Assembly: GCA_035292605.1 (NCBI GenBank)
Contig: DATDPT010000018.1
Location: 1-33,333 of the forward strand
Length of the DNA: 33,333 bases
Direction of reading: 5' to 3'
From: JALYNX01 sp035292605
Lineage (GTDB): Bacteria; Actinomycetota; Acidimicrobiia; Spongiisociales; ZC4RG35
Position numbers and translations under genes: made by a program. The stretch's first letter is position 1. Every line of letters starts with the position of its first letter. Positions 31,569-33,333 of this stretch are shown piece by piece. The notes below the pieces were generated by a model that saw only the letters and a program-made list of their open reading frames with translations, searched no databases and was not told where the DNA came from.

Positions 31569-32644
31569 CCGCCCATCGTGTTGCCGTGGTGCCAGGTGAC
31601 GGCACAGGACCGGAGGTTGTGGCCGAAGCGGTCAAGGTCGTCGACCGGGCGGCGGACGTGTTCGGTTTCGATGTCGACTATTCCCATCACGACATCGGGG
31701 GCGAGCGCTACCTGCGCACCGGGGAGACCCTGACCGGAGCCGATCTCGATTCGCTGTCCAACGCGGATGCGATCCTGTTCGGGGCGGTCGGGCACCCCGA
31801 CGTAGCCCCGGGCATCCTCGAGCAGGAGATCATCCTCCGGCTGCGCCGCGAGCTCGACCTATACATCAACGTTCGGCCGATCAAGCTGCACCCGGGAGTG
31901 AACGGCCCACTCCGGGACATCGGGCCCGCTGATGTCGACATGGTCGTGGTGCGGGAGAACAGTGAAGGGCTCTACGTGGGCGCCGGTGAGTTCACCGCCA
32001 AAGGGTCGCCGTTCGAGGTGGCGGTCCAGCAGTCGGTGAACAGCCGCTTCGGTGTGGAGCGCTGCATCCGATACGCATTCGAGCTGGCGCGCTCGCGGCC
32101 CCGTCGTCATCTGACGCTGTGCGGCAAGACCAACGTCCTCACCTATGCCTGGGATCTCTGGGCAAGGGTCTTCAACACCGTCGCCGAGGAGTACCCCGAA
32201 GTGAGCACCGGGTACGCGCACATCGATGCCGCGTGCCTGTGGATGGTCGAGGATCCGGGGCGATTCGACGTGATAGTCACCGACAACATGTTCGGTGACA
32301 TAATCACCGACCTGGGCGCCGCCATTCAGGGAGGTATGGGAATCGCCTCCGGAGCAAACCTCAATCCCAACGGTGTCTCGATGTTCGAGCCGATCGGCGG
32401 GACCGCACCCGGTTTCGAAGGCACCGGCCAGATCAACCCGCTCGCTGCCATCGGTGCCGCCGGGATGATGCTCGTCCACCTCGGGGAGGCCGCTGCGGGC
32501 GCAGCCGTGGATCAAGCGGTGGGCACGGTCGCCGGGTCACTCCCCTCGCTTCGGGCCGGGAAGATGGGCGCCTCCACCTCCGAGGTGGGCGACCGGGTGA
32601 GCGAGCTCGTCTCCGCTGCGGTGTCGCTCGAGGTCGGGCCGTGA
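31565..32644 (+). CDS. leuB: 3-isopropylmalate dehydrogenase
   Basis: This 359-residue NAD-dependent enzyme oxidises and decarboxylates 3-isopropylmalate to 2-ketoisocaproate. It shows the family start VAVVPGDGTGPEVV, AILFGAVGHPDV, the substrate-binding ELDLYINVRPIKL with its Arg, VVRENSEGLYVGAG, the Lys of CGKTNVL, the metal-binding NMFGDIITDLGAAIQGG and the nucleotide-loop EPIGGTAPGFEGTG. HENSEG-type residues and the operon favour LeuB over isocitrate or tartrate dehydrogenase. It overlaps leuA by 4 nt (ATGA) and leuC by 4 nt (GTGA), so it is tightly coupled to both. Confidence 0.94.
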   Translation: MTAHRVAVVPGDGTGPEVVAEAVKVVDRAADVFGFDVDYSHHDIGGERYLRTGETLTGADLDSLSNADAILFGAVGHPDVAPGILEQEIILRLRRELDLYINVRPIKLHPGVNGPLRDIGPADVDMVVVRENSEGLYVGAGEFTAKGSPFEVAVQQSVNSRFGVERCIRYAFELARSRPRRHLTLCGKTNVLTYAWDLWARVFNTVAEEYPEVSTGYAHIDAACLWMVEDPGRFDVIVTDNMFGDIITDLGAAIQGGMGIASGANLNPNGVSMFEPIGGTAPGFEGTGQINPLAAIGAAGMMLVHLGEAAAGAAVDQAVGTVAGSLPSLRAGKMGASTSEVGDRVSELVSAAVSLEVGP

Positions 32645-33333
32645 AAGCCCCCCGCACCCTCTTCGAGAAGGTTTGGGATACCCATGTGGTCGAGCCTGGG
32701 GACCCGACGCTGCTCTATGCCGACCTGCACCTGGTTCATGAGGTCACCTCGCCCCAGGCGTTCGCGAGCCTCGAGCAGGCAGGGAGGAAGGTCCGCCGAC
32801 CCGACCTCACCTTCGCCACGGTCGACCACGGCATCCCCACCACCGGCCGCCAACTGGGCATCCTCGACCCGTTATCGAAACGCCAGGTCGAGGCATTGCG
32901 GGACAACTGCGCCCGGCACGGGATCGTCATGTACGGGATCGACGATCCCCGCCAAGGCATCGTCCACGTGGTCGGGCCGGAGCAGGGCCTCACCCAGCCG
33001 GGGATGGTGATCGTGTGTGGCGACAGCCACACCTCGACTCATGGCGCCTTCGGGGCACTGGCCTTCGGGATCGGCACCTCCGAAGTCGAGCACGTCCTGG
33101 CCACCCAGACCGTCTGGCAGTCACCACCGGACTCGATGGCGGTCGAAGTCAGCGGTCACCTCCCTTGGGGTGTCGCCGCCAAGGACCTGATCCTGGGGAT
33201 CATCACCCAGATCGGGGTCGCCGGCGGGACCCGACATGTCATCGAGTACCGCGGCGAGACGATCCGCGAGCTCTCGATGGAACAGCGGATGACCATCTGC
33301 AACATGTCGATCGAAGGCGGCGCCAGGGCGGGG
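32641..33333 (+). CDS. leuC: 3-isopropylmalate dehydratase large subunit, 3' partial
   Basis: The first 231 codons of LeuC are present; the rest lies beyond the window. With LeuD it isomerises 2-isopropylmalate to 3-isopropylmalate using a [4Fe-4S] cluster. The start APRTLFEKVWDTHVV, YADLHLVHEVTSPQAF, DHGIPT and the aconitase signature VCGDSHTSTHGAFGALAFGIGTSEVEHVLATQ identify it. Also seen are KDLILGIITQIGVAGGT and MTICNMSIEGGARAG, where the next segment begins. The cluster Cys residues lie further downstream. GTG 32641 overlaps the leuB stop as GTGA. leuD probably follows. Confidence 0.96.
   Translation, partial: MKAPRTLFEKVWDTHVVEPGDPTLLYADLHLVHEVTSPQAFASLEQAGRKVRRPDLTFATVDHGIPTTGRQLGILDPLSKRQVEALRDNCARHGIVMYGIDDPRQGIVHVVGPEQGLTQPGMVIVCGDSHTSTHGAFGALAFGIGTSEVEHVLATQTVWQSPPDSMAVEVSGHLPWGVAAKDLILGIITQIGVAGGTRHVIEYRGETIRELSMEQRMTICNMSIEGGARAG

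Noticed and set aside
1..33333. Mobile elements, phage genes, tRNA or rRNA genes
   Set aside because: No transposase, integrase, terminal repeats or structured RNA genes could be recognised. The region looks like core and metabolic chromosome.

Overview
The window is a GC-rich, densely coded bacterial chromosome segment. It has many TTG/GTG starts, frequent 1-8 nt gene overlaps and several genes without a Shine-Dalgarno (SD) sequence. A DUF4032 kinase-like protein, an RDD membrane protein, form II CO-dehydrogenase-like genes and short hydrophobic leader peptides ahead of ilvBN and leuA suggest an actinobacterium, perhaps an uncultured Acidimicrobiia-like lineage. The lineage is inference; no rRNA or tRNA gene is visible to settle it.

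Layout. 1-963: the 3' part of a GH130 mannoside phosphorylase/hydrolase. 1047-4784: a coxS-coxL-coxM operon for a molybdenum hydroxylase, ended by a strong terminator. CoxL has the form II motif AYRGAGR, so CO oxidation should not be assumed. 4842-6408 (minus): aat followed by a tandem universal stress protein with an apparent frameshift. 6459-9828 (plus): a DadA-like FAD oxidoreductase and a YdeP/FdhF-type molybdopterin oxidoreductase. 9890-10957 (minus): an RDD protein carrying seven 9-residue repeats. 10995-13729: divergent ilvD and ilvC. 13759-17781 (minus): a GH13 alpha-glucosidase, a MalK/MsmK-type ATPase, a DUF1059-like/GNAT fusion and an NTF2-like protein. 17928-25763 (plus): an AglE/F/G-like sugar ABC transporter, a small membrane protein probably starting at CTG, a GH3 beta-N-acetylhexosaminidase, NagA and a two-SIS-domain sugar-phosphate isomerase/deaminase. 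25768-27837 (minus): a ROK sugar kinase and a DUF4032 kinase-like protein. 27885-33333 (plus): promoter, leader peptide and attenuator, then ilvB, ilvN, a second leader-like ORF, leuA, leuB and the start of leuC.

How the genes work together. The central block (about 13.8-27.8 kb) looks like a module for carbohydrate and amino-sugar use. The ABC transporter imports an oligosaccharide. GH13 and GH3 cleave alpha-glucosides and GlcNAc-containing oligomers. ROK, NagA and the SIS protein would phosphorylate, deacetylate and deaminate or isomerise the amino sugar. The two ilv/leu blocks give nearly the whole route from pyruvate to valine/isoleucine and on to leucine.

The most distinctive signals are regulatory. 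The ilvB leader encodes MKTNPIAAVLLLIE followed by a textbook terminator. A 17-codon Leu/Val/Ile-rich ORF overlaps the ilvN stop ahead of leuA, and that LeuA lacks the usual leucine-binding C-terminal domain. Five genes start with no convincing SD and have a -10-like hexamer exactly 7 nt upstream, which points to leaderless transcripts.
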